In this document: positions 1 through 12,506 of the stretch, piece by piece
How positions within the stretch are numbered: the first letter of the stretch is position 1
Layout of the letters: every line of letters begins with the position of its first letter
Origin: Neoconidiobolus thromboides FSU 785
Taxonomy: Eukaryota > Entomophthoromycota > Entomophthoromycetes > Entomophthorales > Neoconidiobolaceae
Direction of reading: 5' to 3'
DNA: 38,853 bases
NCBI GenBank assembly: GCA_025603075.1
Contig: MU626439.1
Span: forward strand, 1-38,853
The notes under the pieces: generated by a model
Database searches by the model: none
Seen by the model: the letters and a program-made list of their open reading frames with translations, nothing else
Told to the model about the DNA's origin: nothing
Position numbers and translations under genes: made by a program

Positions 1-461
1 CCGAATTGGTCTTGACCTCCTCCAAATTGTCCTTGAGCCCCTCCGAATTGGTCTTGACCTCCTCCAAATTGATCTATTCCACCAAACTGCCCTTGGCCTC
101 CTCCAAACTGTCCTTGGCCTCCTCCAAATTGTCCTTGAGCCCCTCCGAATTGATCTTGACCTCCTCCAAATTGATCCATTCCGCCAAACTGTCCTTGACC
201 TCCTCCAAATTGATCCATTCCGCCAAACTGCCCTTGAGCTTCACCAAATTGAGCATGGCCACCAAATGAGTCTTGAGCACCAAATTGACCTTGAGCGCCG
301 AATTGAGGAGAAACTTGAGGCTCTTTATTGTTTGCTAATTCTTTTACAGTATTTTTATCTTTTATTGAAGATTCATTTTTCACATCTTTTGCTTTTGGGT
401 CTAAAGAAGCAATTTGACCTGATAAAAGAGCAATTATTATCCATGTAAGTTGAAGTTTCAT
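1..461 (-). CDS. Secreted Q/F/G-rich repeat protein (3' end beyond window)
   Basis: The minus-strand frame opens with an ATG at 461-459 and stays open to the left edge, giving 153 visible residues without a stop. The first ~20 residues (MKLQLTWIIIALLSGQIASL) look like a signal peptide. A charged K/D/N/E stretch of about 30 residues follows. The rest is a tandem repeat of 8-residue units of the type GGGQDQFG, GGAQGQFG and GGMDQFGG. The units are almost identical at the DNA level, which points to recent unit duplication or slippage. Repeats of this composition are typical of secreted low-complexity, structural or adhesive proteins, but I recognise no specific family. The open plus-strand frames in the same DNA are shadows of the repeat. 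The C-terminus, and any GPI signal, lie outside the window. Confidence 0.75.
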   Translation of the reverse strand, partial: MKLQLTWIIIALLSGQIASLDPKAKDVKNESSIKDKNTVKELANNKEPQVSPQFGAQGQFGAQDSFGGHAQFGEAQGQFGGMDQFGGGQGQFGGMDQFGGGQDQFGGAQGQFGGGQGQFGGGQGQFGGIDQFGGGQDQFGGAQGQFGGGQDQF

Positions 462-1200
462 TTTTTTTCAAAACGTGAAGCAACCGGGCTTCAAAAAATA
501 GATAGAAAATAGAAAAATATTAATAAAAAATAGAGGATTTAAAAAATTCAAATTAACCTCTTTATTGATTGACTTGGATTTTAGTGAAGCTCTTTGATAT
601 ACATCCCCGATCTTCAATTATTTTTAAATAACTTGTCGATTTTGTTATAAAAGTAAAAAAAATTCCATTTTTGGAATTTTAAAGATCATCAAACCAAAAT
701 TCGAGGGAATTAGGATGAATTGAAATCGTTAATGAAAATATAAAAATATCGAAATTCGGCTATATTAAACTAAGATTATTCACATGCTACTATAATGATA
801 GGACAGTATAGCAATTAATGCTCAAAAGTAAACTATGGCAAATGTTAACAGCTTGGCTATCAAAAATGAAACTATCATTTTTAAAATCCCTCAGTAGCAT
901 CAATTCGCTCAGCTTAAAATTAGGCTTTAATTCAACTCAAACAGTCAAAAAATACTAATTTAAAATTGCACTATTTTAGGTTCAACAAATTGATGGCTAC
1001 ATATGCTTTACCTCTTTAAAAACCCATTTAACGATACCTTTTATAGTTAAATAATTTGTATAAACGATTTTTTAAAGCCTGGTCCTAATACTTTATCTGA
1101 TATTTAGTATAAATTTCATTTTTAATGAACAATTACATAATTTATAAAAGAAATAAAATAGTTGTAAACTCGATGTCCACTCGAATGTGAAGTTATTTGA

Positions 1201-1280
1201 ATGCAGCTGTTGCAGCTCTTTTGTAACTTTTTGGCAATAGTTTTTATAAGTAGTCTATTTGCATACCCAATTTTTCTGAT
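1201..1280 (-). repeat. Degenerate interspersed repeat, copy 1
   Basis: The reverse complement of this stretch aligns by eye at roughly 70% with 15545-15625. Shared blocks include AAAAATTGGxTAT, TTATAAAA and GAGxTGCAACxGCTG. It looks like an old dispersed element unrelated to the ~105 bp MITE family; boundaries are uncertain. Confidence 0.35.
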
Positions 1281-1721
1281 AGCTGATCATTTAAGTATAT
1301 TTTAACATTGATTTTTTTCTTAAATAAGACGTTAAATAGGCTAAAAAAGAATTGCAATAGATGTATTTGCATTAAAATTTAATCATTATCATACCACCAT
1401 AAATTGTATAATAAGAGCTAGCTTTATCTTAAACTAATAAATTATAAATTGACAACATTATTTTATGAACTACCTTTGAGCATTGACATCATCTATTTTG
1501 TATTGTTTATCCTTCTGTAAAATAATATAAATAGCGTATAAACTAGGTACAAGGTTTTTGAAACTAATATTTATTGTGAAAATAATTACTTAATTCTTAA
1601 ATTAGGATATTAAGCACTGACAATTGACTATTTTGAAATTGCTAAACACTTTGCGCATTTTAACTTATCATCAATTTTTTACTTTATCCTTGATATAACA
1701 AGTTCAAATATTTCCAAAAGG

Positions 1722-1822
1722 TATGAGAATATTTTTTCGGTTTCATTACCCTTTCCATTTTTTAAGCACTATTTGAGCGGAAAGATTGTTAGTAAAATTA
1801 TTAAACGAAGAAATATCCCATT
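1722..1822 (-). mobile_element. MITE-like element (family A), diverged
   Basis: The stretch contains the family core AAGCACTATTTGAGCGGAAA followed by GATTGTTAGTAAAATTATTAAAC, and ends in ATATCCCAT. The far end begins TATGAGAATATTTTTTCGG, matching the family end TATGGGGATGTTTTTTTGG with substitutions. The orientation is opposite to the copy at 12391. Confidence 0.6.
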
Positions 1823-2221
1823 GCTTTAAAAATAAGCCTTTTAAGAGAATGAAGTGAGAAAACTAAAGCATGACTAAATCAACAATTTGGACCAGAGTTA
1901 TATTGCATATAATAATTTTTTTATTTGATTATAACTTCAAGGTAGGTAAGAAAAATCATGTTTAAACTAATTGGTAGTAAAAAAAAGCTATTAATCACAA
2001 AAAAATTTCATAGTATCTATATTTGATTTATTATCATTATTGTTAACCAAAATCGAAGACTTGGATTATAATGAATTTAACTTATTCTCAAAAGCAAATC
2101 CAGAATAACATCTTTGCCCAAAATTTCAATCCTCGGATCAAATTTATAAAGTCCCATAAATTTTCATTCATAGCCCAGAAAATTCTATTTTCTAATTTTA
2201 ACCATATTATAGATTAAAGAA

Positions 2222-5200
2222 ATGGCCCCGAACACCACAAGCACACAAAGTGATAATTTCCAATACCCTGATTTACAGACCATTACCCGTCATCATATTG
2301 AAGGCTTTAACAATATTTTTACATGTGATCGCCCTAATGATACCCGTGGTATCCTTGACCTTGCTATAAAAAACATCCGACCCAAAATATTTTATGATGG
2401 TAGTACATTAACAGAACGAGTTAAAGGGAATCGAATTAAAATTTGGATCGAAAATGTTAGTATTTCTCGTCCAGTACTTTCGGATCGAGAAAAATATTCT
2501 TCAGATCGATTGGTTTATCCAAGTGAATGTAGAGAAAGAAGAACTACCTATGCTGGTGCTATTAGTGCTAAACTTTGTTATCAAATTAATGATGGACCTA
2601 TAATAAGTGAACCTAAAATTTTAGGCCAAGCTCCTATTATGATTAAATCAAGTAAATGTAACTTGTATAAATTTGGACCCAAAAAATTGGTGAGTAAACA
2701 TGAAGAATCCGAGGAAATGGGAGGTTATTTTATTATTAATGGGATTGAAAAAATTATCCGTTTGTTAATTGCACCTAGAAGAAATATTGTAAGTTTATTG
2801 TTTTACTATTTTTTAAGCTAGTATTTAATTCTTTTTTTTATTAGGTAACTTTATTAGTTCGACCTTCTTTCAGTAATCGTGGGTCTAATTATTCTAATTA
2901 TGGTGCTGTTATTAGATGTGTAAGAGATGATGAAACTTCATCTACAATTACAGTTCATTATCTTACAGATGGTAACTGTGTTGTTAAATTTTATTATAGA
3001 AAACAAGAATACTTAGTACCAGCAATGATTGTATTAAAAGCGTTTTTAGAAGTTAGTGATAAAGATATTTTTGATGCCATTGTTAAAGAAGATATTGATA
3101 ATTCCTTTTTAATTGATCGCGTTGAAGTTTTATTAAGAAGTTTTAAAGAATATAATGTGTTTACTAATAAGCAATGTTTGGAATATTTAGCTAGTAAATT
3201 TCGAGTAGTTATGGACGTAGATGATGGTTTACCATTACATGAAATTGGAAAAGTATTATTAAAAGATTTGATATTTGTTCATTTAAATAATAATCTTGAT
3301 AAATTTAATTTATTAATTCATATGATTAGTAAATTATATGCTTTAGCTGCAGGTAAAGTTTGTGCAGATAATCCAGATTCTCCTCAATTTCACGAAGTTT
3401 TATTGGGTGGTCAGTTATACAATGCTATCTTAAAGGAAAGAATTGATGATTATTTAAATAACATTAAAATAGCTTTAACTCTAGATCATCGTCGTAAAAA
3501 TAGTACAGCGGATATAATGAAAAAAAATTATATCAATACGATTATTAACAGAATTAATTCAGATATTGGTAGTAAATTACATTTCTTTTTAGCAACAGGA
3601 AATTTGGTTAGTAAATCTGGATTGGATCAAATGCAAGTAGCAGGTTACGTTATTGCTGCAGAAAAATTAAATTTTCTACGTTATATTTCTCACTTTCAAT
3701 GTATTCATCGTGGTGCTTTCTTTGCTGAATTAAAGACAACCTCAGTACGTAAATTATTACCAGAAGCATGGGGATTTTTATGTCCAGTACATACACCGGA
3801 TGGTTCTCCTTGTGGTTTATTAAATCATTTAGCTCATAAATGTCACATTGTTACTAGATTTCCAAATGTTAATAATGTATTAAACGTATTAGTTACCCTT
3901 GGTGTTACACCAATTACTAGTATTTATACTGGTACAAAAGATTCAATTTCAGTTCAATTAGATGGTAAATTAATTGGATATTGTAATATAGAAGATGCAT
4001 TACTTATTGCTAAACAATTAAGAAAAATCAAAATTAATGGATCTAATGATATACCATTGGATTTAGAAATTGGTTATATACCCCCAAGTAATGGTGGACA
4101 ATATCCTGGATTGTATTTATTTTCATCACCATCACGTATGACACGACCAGTTAAATACATTGAAAATGGAAAACAAGATATTATTGGACCATTTGAGCAA
4201 GTTTATATGGAAATTGCATGTATGAAAGAAGATATTGTACCTGGTATAACTACTCACATTGAATATACACCAACTAATATATTAAGTGTTGTTGCTAATT
4301 TAACTCCATTTTCAGATTTTAATCAAAGTCCACGTAATATGTATCAATGTCAAATGGGTAAACAAACTATGGGTACACCAGCACAAGCATTAAAATATAG
4401 AACTGATAATAAATTATATCGATTACAAACTGGACAATCTCCAATTGTTCGTCCTAAATTACATAATAATTATGCTTTAGATGAATTTCCTAATGGCACT
4501 AATGCTGTTGTATGTGTTATTTCATATACTGGTTATGATATGGAAGATGCTATGATATTAAATAAATCATCTCATGAAAGAGGATTTGGTTATGGTACTG
4601 TTTATAAAACAGAAGTTATTGATTTGGAAGAAAATTTAAATCGAGGTGAAGTTAGAACAGCACATTTTGGATTTGCACCTGGAAGTAAAGTAGCACCTTC
4701 TACCAATGATACATTAGATAAAGACGGTTTGCCTTTTATTGGGGCTAAATTAACAACTGGTTCTGCTTTATATGCGGTTCATAACCATATTACTAATAAA
4801 ACTAAGATTATTAAATATAAATCAAGTGAAGATGCTATTATTGATGACGTCATTTTAACTGGTAGTCCATTGGGTAATCGAGAATTAACTAAATTAATCA
4901 TTAAATTTCGAGTACCTAGATCTCCAATTATTGGCGATAAGTTTTCATCTCGACATGGTCAAAAAGGTGTATGCAGTCAAAAATGGCCAGCTATTGATAT
5001 GCCCTTTTCAGAATCTGGTATTCAGCCAGATATTATTATTAATCCACATGCTTTCCCATCTCGAATGACTATCGGTATGTTTGTTGAAAGTATGGCAGGT
5101 AAAGCAGGAGCTTTACATGGTTTAGAACAAGATGCTACACCATTTACATTTAATGAAAAAGACACAGCAACAGATTATTTTGGTGAACAATTGATTAAAG

Positions 5201-5806
5201 CAGGTTATAATTATTATGGTAATGAACCAATGTATTCGGGTATTACTGGTGAAGAATTCAAAGTGGATATTTATCTTGGAGTAAGTGATCTTATCATTTA
5301 TTATTACTATTTATTTATTTGTTATTAGGTGGTCTATTACCAACGTTTAAGACATATGGTTTCAGATAAATACCAAGTGAGAGCAACTGGTCCTGTTCAT
5401 GCATTAACTCAACAACCAATTAAAGGGAGAAAGAGGGCAGGTGGTATTCGATTTGGTGAGATGGAAAGAGATTCTTTATTGGCTCATGGAGTTTCCTTTT
5501 TATTACAAGATAGATTAATGAATTGTTCGGATTATTCTCAGGTAAAATAGTTTTTATTTTTTTACTTTTTTTAATTTTTTTTAATTATTATTATTTTATT
5601 AGGTTTATGTTTGCCGTACATGTGGTTCCTTTTTATCAACATTATCTATTAGTAATAACAAGTTAAATAACAAACGTCATTTACAATGCCGTACTTGTTT
5701 AGAAAATTCTTCCATTGATTTAATTGCTATACCTTATGTATTTAGATTTTTAGCTACTGAATTAATGGCTATGAATATTAAATTGAATTTAGCAATTACT
5801 GAATAA
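2222..5806 (+). CDS. RPA135: RNA polymerase I second-largest subunit (RPA135/RPA2)
   Basis: Four exons join in frame: 2222-2788, 2845-5280, 5329-5541 and 5603-5806, with introns of 56, 48 and 61 bp. The product is 1139 aa, the normal length for this subunit. With the largest subunit it forms the catalytic centre of the nucleolar polymerase that transcribes rRNA. Visible hallmarks are the N-terminal [15 protein letters not shown] and [17 protein letters not shown] blocks (protrusion/lobe), and [21 protein letters not shown], whose [12 protein letters not shown] wording is typical of Pol I rather than Pol II. The hybrid-binding signature [12 protein letters not shown] is near residues 887-898, and [12 protein letters not shown] and HALTQQP follow. 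A C-terminal zinc site uses C1076, C1079, C1101 and C1104. Introns 1 and 2 would add in-frame stops if retained. The gene converges on TAF1, with 289 bp between their stop codons. Confidence 0.96.
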
Positions 5807-6095
5807 GTTAAAAAGAAAGCGGAGTTGTAAGACAATATGAAGTTGGTGATACTTTTTTATAGATAGATTAGTTATTATTTTTCATTCTCTTTTTTATTAA
5901 CTATTTTTATTGCATTTAAAATAAAAATAGTATTAAAAATTTAATTTTGATTTTAAATTTATAAAAATAGTTTAATAAAAATAGAAAATTTTATTTAATT
6001 ATTTTTTAATAATTTAAAAGCATTACTTTTTTTTAAAAATAAATTCCTTACTCACATCCAATCCTACTTATCCATTAAAAACATTGTTTCTTACT

Positions 6096-9000
6096 TTAAT
6101 TAAACTCATGATATTTTGGACATTTACGATTTGTTTTCATATGACCCAATTCACCACAATTGCCACATTTACGCTAAAATAAAGTAATTATAATTAATAT
6201 ACAACAAAAATCCATTCAATAAATTCTGCTTACAATCAATTCTTTTTTACCCCTTGGGGCTAAATGAGAAGGAATAGTACCACCTTGAGTAGCTTCCTGT
6301 GCTTTTAATTTATTTAATCTTCTTTCTTTTGAATTTTTAACTTTAACAAGTTGATCCGCGGTTCTGTTAATCATATTATAATTTAATGATTTTATTAAAA
6401 TATAAATATATAAAATTAATTTACCTTTTTCTCAATTCATCGACAGATATTGGTTCACTAAATAATATATTAATACATTGATATAAATTCTTGTTTGCAT
6501 TAATATTAATTTACTTCAATTTTGGATTTCTAATTGTGTCCCTTCTCCTCATGTACGCTTTAATAACGGCCGGGTGTGTAATTTTTTCCGTAACCCATTC
6601 TTCTTGACCCATTTTACGTACCTAATAATACCTCATTAATACCCCCATTAACTATGAGCTTTTAATCGAAAAACTCACTAATCTTTTAACAATCAACACT
6701 TTCTTTTTACTTAATTCCGATTTATTGGAACCAATAGAACCAGCTACTGAGATATCATCTTCTAAATTATTTGTGCCTGCAATAGACCCAGTTTCAAATG
6801 GTGATTCAATGTGCTTTGGCGAAACTGAAGATTGACGGGAAGATTTGGCTGTTCTTAAATCTAAACTGGGGTCTCTTTTAAGAAATAGAGAATTCTAATA
6901 AAATAATAATTCAGGTCAAATAACATATTAATATTAATATGGGTTAAATTATTGATTGTTATTCTAATACAAATGTTATCTTAAAACTTACCGGTTGATG
7001 ACCTACAATATCTTCATCACTATCCTCTTCAGTTAATTGAAAATCATCTGTATTAGCTAAAAATGCATTCTGAGTATCCCAAATTCTAGTTATCTAAGTT
7101 TAAATAATTTCTCATTAATATAAGTATTCTTTCTATAAAACTTCAAATTTACTTCTTCCCTATAAATTTTTTGTTGTTCAGCAACATTATATCGATGAGC
7201 ACTTTTAGGTCGAGCTTCAATTTCAGCTAATTATTGTTAATTATTGTTAATAAATAATATAAATTATAAATGTTTACCTAATTTTTCTTCAGCTTTTTCA
7301 CCAGCTCTTAAAAAGATATCTTTCATAGAGACTCTGACAAATGAAAATCCTTCTCCACGACCAGTAGGATCCCCCTCACCATATAATTTTAACATAGCTT
7401 TACCCTAAATACGTTTTATTATATTATTATCGCTCTTATCTTTTAACGATAATTCTATTTTACCTGCGTTGCATTAATAAAATTTCTAGTAGTAATCCAA
7501 GGCGCTAATTGTTCTTCAATAGTTAAAGATAATTCATTTTCATCATCTTCTTGTTCTGCTGATTTTCCATACCCTGCATCTTGTAAATGTCGTTTCCCAA
7601 CTAGCATGGATTCAAATAAACATAACTTATTAAAGATTATTAATTGTTAATTCTTTTTTAAAAATTACTAATATTATTTAATTGAATAAAAATTACCATT
7701 TCTGGTGTACACATTTTAGTTAATTCTTCTTCTGTTGGTAAAGTAACATTAGGTCTTAATTTCCAATAACCAACACTTGGTCCAGATCTCGAATACTCAG
7801 CAAATTCCTAATATTAATATTAAATATTACTTACATACTACTATTTCTTATAAACTAAAAACTAATTACTTTTAATTTAGTACGTATTTGACTTTCATTG
7901 TATTCTGGGAAATATTTAGCCAATTTTTGGATTTTTAAATGTCGCTTAGCACTAGCTCTTATTAATCGAAAAGCAGCTACCTAGAATATTAAATTATATT
8001 AATTAAATTTGGACATATTTCAACTATAATAATAATAATAATAAACTTACTTGAAGTCGATTTTTAATAGTTGTAGTGATTCTTCTAGAATGAGGACCTG
8101 GTACATCTTGTTGAGGATAAGTTTGACCAGCCACATATAAATCCGTTAATTCTCGAATGAAATATTTACTTTTCCCATTAATGGAATGACTAAAGAAATA
8201 AATTAATTAATATTATTTATAATAACAAAACATTCCATTTTTTACCGAATTAATAAAAAATCTGTAGCTTTAGGTTTATGATGAAATACAGGTGCTTTTA
8301 ATAAATTATTATATAAACTCATTTTAAATTCCCCTGGCTCAACATCCCCAAAATTCATAAAAGGAGATACATCCGTAGGTTCTAAAATTATGGGTTCCCC
8401 AACATCGGGCTATATTTTTTAATATTATTTATTAGTAATATTATCAAATCAAAATTTTAATTTTAATTCTTACATCATGAATATAATCATCATCTTTATC
8501 TTTTTTACGATAATAGTTCACTAATAAGGATCCCATACCACAATTTTGTATAATAGGTGGATATTCTTCCTATTAATTAACTGATTAATTCAACCTATTT
8601 ATTGAATTTATAATTAATAAAGATAACTCACACTATATTCAACTAAAACAAAAGGAGTATCATCTTTCAAAGTAACTTCTCTATGTTTTTGCATAAATTC
8701 CTCTTTAGCTTTCAACTTCATTTTTTTCTTTTTAACTTTTTTCGAGGGCATACATTTCAACTCAATACCAATAGGGAAATGAATTGGGGGCCTATGCCAT
8801 CTTCTTAAATCATTTTTAGTCAATCGTGTTTTAAAAAAAGGAGGCTGAAGACGTTGAGCTACCCCTGCATGTTGAATAATAATTTGACCAAAAGTTTGTC
8901 GAATTTTTTGTGCTTTGCCCGATTTAATAGCTTCATAATATAAATCATTCGATAAATTAAATTTATCTAATTGATCTCGTGCCACATTTTTGCCCAACAA

Positions 9001-10443
9001 AGAGATACCCGTAATCCCCATCTTACGTGCTTTCTTTAATAATCGCATACGTAATAAACTAGTTTCATCCCCCTTATTTTCTGGATTCTTTTCTTGATTC
9101 GCTATTTCAAATAACATATTTGAATCATTTAAATCTAATATTAATGGATAATTCACTTTTTTCGCTTGTTCTTCATCCCATGCTATATTTTTTTCCCAAT
9201 TGCCTTCATTTAATTCCTGATTATAAAAACCTAGTGTATTTTTCTATTTAAAAAAATCGAATTATTGTTGATTGATTATTAATAAAATTAAATTACTATA
9301 TCATTTTCTTCTTTATGTTGCTGTTGTTTATTACTATTAAATTAATTAGTATCATTTATTTTTTATTTATAATAATTCGATTTACTTTTCACTAATATCC
9401 CATACAATTTTATTTTCCCAATCTTCTAATTCTAATGGATCATAGTAGTCCGGTATATTACTATTCATTAGTACTTCATCATTAACTTCCTAATTAAATA
9501 ATAAATATATTATTGCTATAATTAAAATTTAATACTTACAGAAATTGTTTCATCGACGACAGGTGGATTCCTTTGCAGTTCACTTTCCATACAAATTTCA
9601 ATTAAATGATTTAACAAATTAGGGGATGACTGAGGTTCATAATCCGCATTAAATAGCAATTGATCATCAATTTCTTTAGTAATAGTAGGACATTGATTTT
9701 TTATTTTAGCCAAATTATTAGTCACTTTTTTAGCAAAATTCAATGGATATTTCTGATTTTTAAAATTCGGATTAGCGAATAGATCCGTAAATTTTAATAT
9801 ACCATGAGGCTCAAAAGCTGGATACGCTTTTTTAACTTCTTCAAAGGTTAAATCTTTTTCTTTAATTATTTCTGTTGGTTTATCTTGAGTTGTAATTGCA
9901 CTGGTAATTGAGTCCACTTTTTTATTTTCTTCTTTCTTATTTACTTCTTTTTTATCTAATTTTTCATGTACTTTCTGTTCATCATCAATATCATCATAAT
10001 CCTCGTCATAATCTTCCTCTTGTTTCTCCTTTTTCAAACTTTGTAAACCTTTTTGATATAATTCTTCATCTCTTTCTGTATCTTCTGCCAATTCTATGAA
10101 ATCAGAATAATCCATTGCACCCTCCATAGGTTTAATTTCATGCAATTTTAATTTATTTTGTTTACTAAGGCTCCATTCTTCTTCTTCTTCCTCTGTTTTT
10201 TTTAAGCTTTTACTATCAATACCAAGACCAGAAACGGAGAACATTTCACCAAGTAAATGACTCGCTCCACTCTCTTCCATTTTTTGTAGACTTTCGGCTA
10301 CTTCCTGAAATAAATGAAGTTAGTATTATTACATTTCTTGCTTTGATATGTTCACTAATAATTCAACTACTTACCTTATCCAAATCGGTTTCTAAATTGC
10401 CTTCCTCATCAATATTACCGAAAAATAAACCATTAAGTGACAT
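6096..10443 (-). CDS. TAF1: TFIID subunit 1 (TAF1), 19 exons
   Basis: Nineteen minus-strand exons join in one frame into about 1078 aa: 10375-10443, 9540-10304, 9386-9489, 9297-9333, 8632-9243, 8474-8569, 8246-8409, 8051-8189, 7870-7980, 7697-7807, 7464-7625, 7278-7404, 7153-7226, 6992-7093, 6679-6894, 6515-6621, 6425-6457, 6234-6363 and 6096-6173. Taf1 is the scaffold of TFIID, which recognises Pol II core promoters. The N-terminus (NGLFFGNIDEEGNLE) matches the TAND segment that binds TBP. An acidic/lysine-rich region follows. The conserved core (former HAT domain, DUF3591) runs from about residue 325 and includes HRPPIHFPIG, the EEYPPIIQNCGMGSLLVNYY block, KATDFLLIR, GEGDPTGRGEGFSF and a winged-helix-like stretch. 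A CCHC zinc knuckle (C1056, C1059, H1064, C1071) lies 7 residues before the stop. No bromodomain is present, as in yeast Taf1 and unlike animals. Confidence 0.95.
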
Positions 10444-11497
10444 ATTGATACAATTATAAAATGGTTATTTTTTTAAAATCGATTCAAATTAAGACGCTAC
10501 TGAATTATGACTATTTGAAATTTACAAAATTACATAGCTGGTTTAGAAAGTTTCAGTTTTTTGCAAAATTGAAGTGCAAATTGAAATACATCAAGTTGCT
10601 ATTATTGAAATTTGGTCAGAGTAACTTTAATTTGATTTTTTGATTAATCAAATTTTTTAATGTTTTTAAGAAATGAATTTGTTAAAAAAGATTTTATAAT
10701 TATTAATAGGTTTAAAGTATCAGTATTGTGAAATATCGCTTTCTCAACCCCATGATTGATTATAGCATAATAAATCACTTAAGCTGTTATGTTCTCGAGT
10801 CCAGATACAATCAATCCTGATCCTCTTGTTTTGATTTCCTACGAGGATTTCTGATATGTGATTCCAAAGCACATTATCTCCCTGTTTTGATATACATACT
10901 TGTTGAAGTATAGAAAAGATTTCATAACATAGTAACTTGAGGCTTAACCGAATTATTCCTTGATATTGTACCTTTGATAAAGCCGCTAAATTTTCCTGAT
11001 AATATTTTACATAGATTTTACAGCAGTATTGCCTATTATATTTGTCTTACATAGTCCATAGCCTATTACGTGCTATTCTTCATAACTCAACTCCATCTTA
11101 GTCACATAAACTAAGACCTTTCGACTTACAGCTAGTCAACCAAGCAAGAACTGCTTTTGACTCCAACCACTGAGTGCTAGATTTCACGGCAGGAAAGCAT
11201 TTAGTTAATTTAGTATTTAGAGAGCTTTATTTAAAAAGTTTATAAAAATCAATATTTAAGCAAGTATAAGAAATCGTTTTAAATTTTAAAAGTTTTTATA
11301 TAATATATTTAAAAAAACTTGTAAATCAAATAGTAGTTTAGATAGTGATATTAATTTTTTTGCTAACCACTACGCAAAAATATAATTGATAGACATTTTG
11401 GAGACTTTGGAAATTTTCTATAATGGAGAAATAGTTTAAAACAAATAAAATAAAATATTAGCTAATTAATTTCAAAATTTGAGACTTTTATTTATAG

Positions 11498-11599
11498 ATA
11501 TGGGAATATTTTTTGGTTTTGTCACCTTTTTCATTTTTTTAAGCACTATTTGAGTGGAAAAATTCTTAATAAAATCTTAAATATATATATCCCTATATA
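11498..11599 (-). mobile_element. MITE-like element (family A)
   Basis: The stretch begins ATATGGGAATATTTTTTGG, contains AAGCACTATTTGAGTGGAAA and ends near ATATCCCTATAT, so both inverted termini and the core are recognisable. Its orientation is opposite to the copy at 11634, only ~35 bp away, so the two form a natural inverted pair. Confidence 0.65.
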
Positions 11600-11633
11600 A
11601 TAAAATTGGTACTTAAATGCTAATAGTAAAAAT

Positions 11634-11736
11634 ATATGGAAATGTATTTTTTGTTTAAGAATTTTACTAATAATCTTTCCACTCAAATAGCACTTAAAAG
11701 ATAGAAAAAGTAATGGAGCCAAAAAAACACCTTCAT
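11634..11736 (+). mobile_element. MITE-like element (family A)
   Basis: The stretch runs from ATATGGAAATGTATTTTTTG through TTTCCACTCAAATAGCACTT to AAAAAAACACCTTCAT. It abuts the left end of the 545 bp duplication directly. Confidence 0.7.
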
Positions 11737-12280
11737 TTAGTAAATTAAAAAATCAACCTCAGTTTATTTCATAAAAACATTACAAGATCTAAAAGTTTCA
11801 ATACTTACTAAGTAAGTGAGTATTTTATTAAGTGAGTATTTTATTAAGTGATAAAAATTAATTATTAAATCTTAATATTGTTTAAGTTATTAACAGCTAA
11901 GTTAATAAATAAAGACTATTATATTATTTATATTATATAGTAATTAACCATAGTTTTAAAGCCAACATTTCCTCCTATACAGATATCTATCAACTTAATG
12001 ATGTATTGATAATACAATTATAACATTAAAACAATCTGTTTATTTGATACTAAATCTTCAATGTTGACTATGAAGGAGTTAATAATATATATTTTTAATA
12101 AAGTTTTGTAGAAAGATGTATCTATTTGCATACAACTTTGATTAATATCAATATATAGATTATATTAGTAAAAGCCTTGCTAATCCGTGAATTTGTGTTA
12201 AATTCAATACAAATTCCACTAACTTGTAACATAAATTATAAAATAATTTAAAACTGTATCAGATCCTTGCTTTTTAATAG
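11735..12280 (+). repeat. ~545 bp direct duplication, copy 1
   Basis: This segment is nearly identical to 20257-20798 in the same orientation. By eye I see three substitutions, one 4-base AAGT indel in a short internal tandem (GTGAGTATTTTATTA) and a few differences at the far right end. It has no coding potential and I see no clear terminal inverted repeats. A MITE-like element sits just to the left of each copy, but of different orientation and sequence, so the MITE was not simply co-duplicated. Confidence 0.9.
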
Positions 12281-12390
12281 AATTTTCAAAAAAAGACATG
12301 CCTATATATTAAACAGCTTAAAAATTTAATGGTAAAATGTAAATGATTAAAACTCAAACGGATAAAATTAGTCTAGAAATCAATATAAAA

Positions 12391-12496
12391 ATATGGGAAT
12401 GTGTTTTTGTATTTAAGAATTTTACTAACAATTTTTTTACTCAAATAGCGCTCAAAACATGGAAAAAATAATGAGCCCAAAAAAAACATCCCCATA
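12391..12496 (+). mobile_element. MITE-like element (family A)
   Basis: The stretch runs from ATATGGGAATGTGTTTTTG through TTTTACTCAAATAGCGCTC to AAAAACATCCCCATA. The terminal inverted repeats (ATGGG.ATGT / ACATCCCCAT) are clear. It ends 10 bp short of the acyl-CoA oxidase stop codon, so it probably forms part of that gene's 3' UTR. Confidence 0.75.
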
Positions 12497-12506
12497 CCCA
12501 TACTGC

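Larger units (their letters stand above)
462..2221. other. Non-coding spacer between repeat protein and RPA135
   Basis: This AT-rich interval has no ORF that I can support. It holds one MITE-like copy (1722-1822) and, at about 1201-1280, a degenerate inverted match to 15545-15625. The 5' ends of the two divergent flanking genes lie at its borders, so promoters for both should be here. I see no unambiguous TATA box close to either start codon. Confidence 0.6.
10444..12506. other. Repeat-containing spacer between TAF1 and acyl-CoA oxidase
   Basis: No supportable gene lies here. The interval holds three family-A MITE-like copies (11498-11599, 11634-11736, 12391-12496) and copy 1 of a ~545 bp duplication (11735-12280). 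A stretch at about 11216-11390 is a diverged match to about 19950-20110. The part from about 10780 to 11190 is less AT-rich, but I find neither an ORF nor a tRNA-like cloverleaf in it. Confidence 0.6.

Noticed and set aside
6-448. Plus-strand and other minus-strand open frames over the Q/F/G repeat
   Set aside because: They are shadow frames created by the tandem repeat; only the minus-strand frame starting at 461 has a signal peptide and a coherent design.
8051-8189. A suspected one-base frameshift in TAF1 exon 8
   Set aside because: On recounting the bases, the exon is 139 bp and joins exons 7 and 9 in frame; the gene appears intact.
10461-10643. 60-aa ORF upstream of TAF1
   Set aside because: K/F/L/I-rich chance frame in the TAF1 promoter region.
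11218-12280. Duplication copy 1 as a solo LTR
   Set aside because: No TG...CA ends, target duplication, primer-binding site or polypurine tract could be seen.
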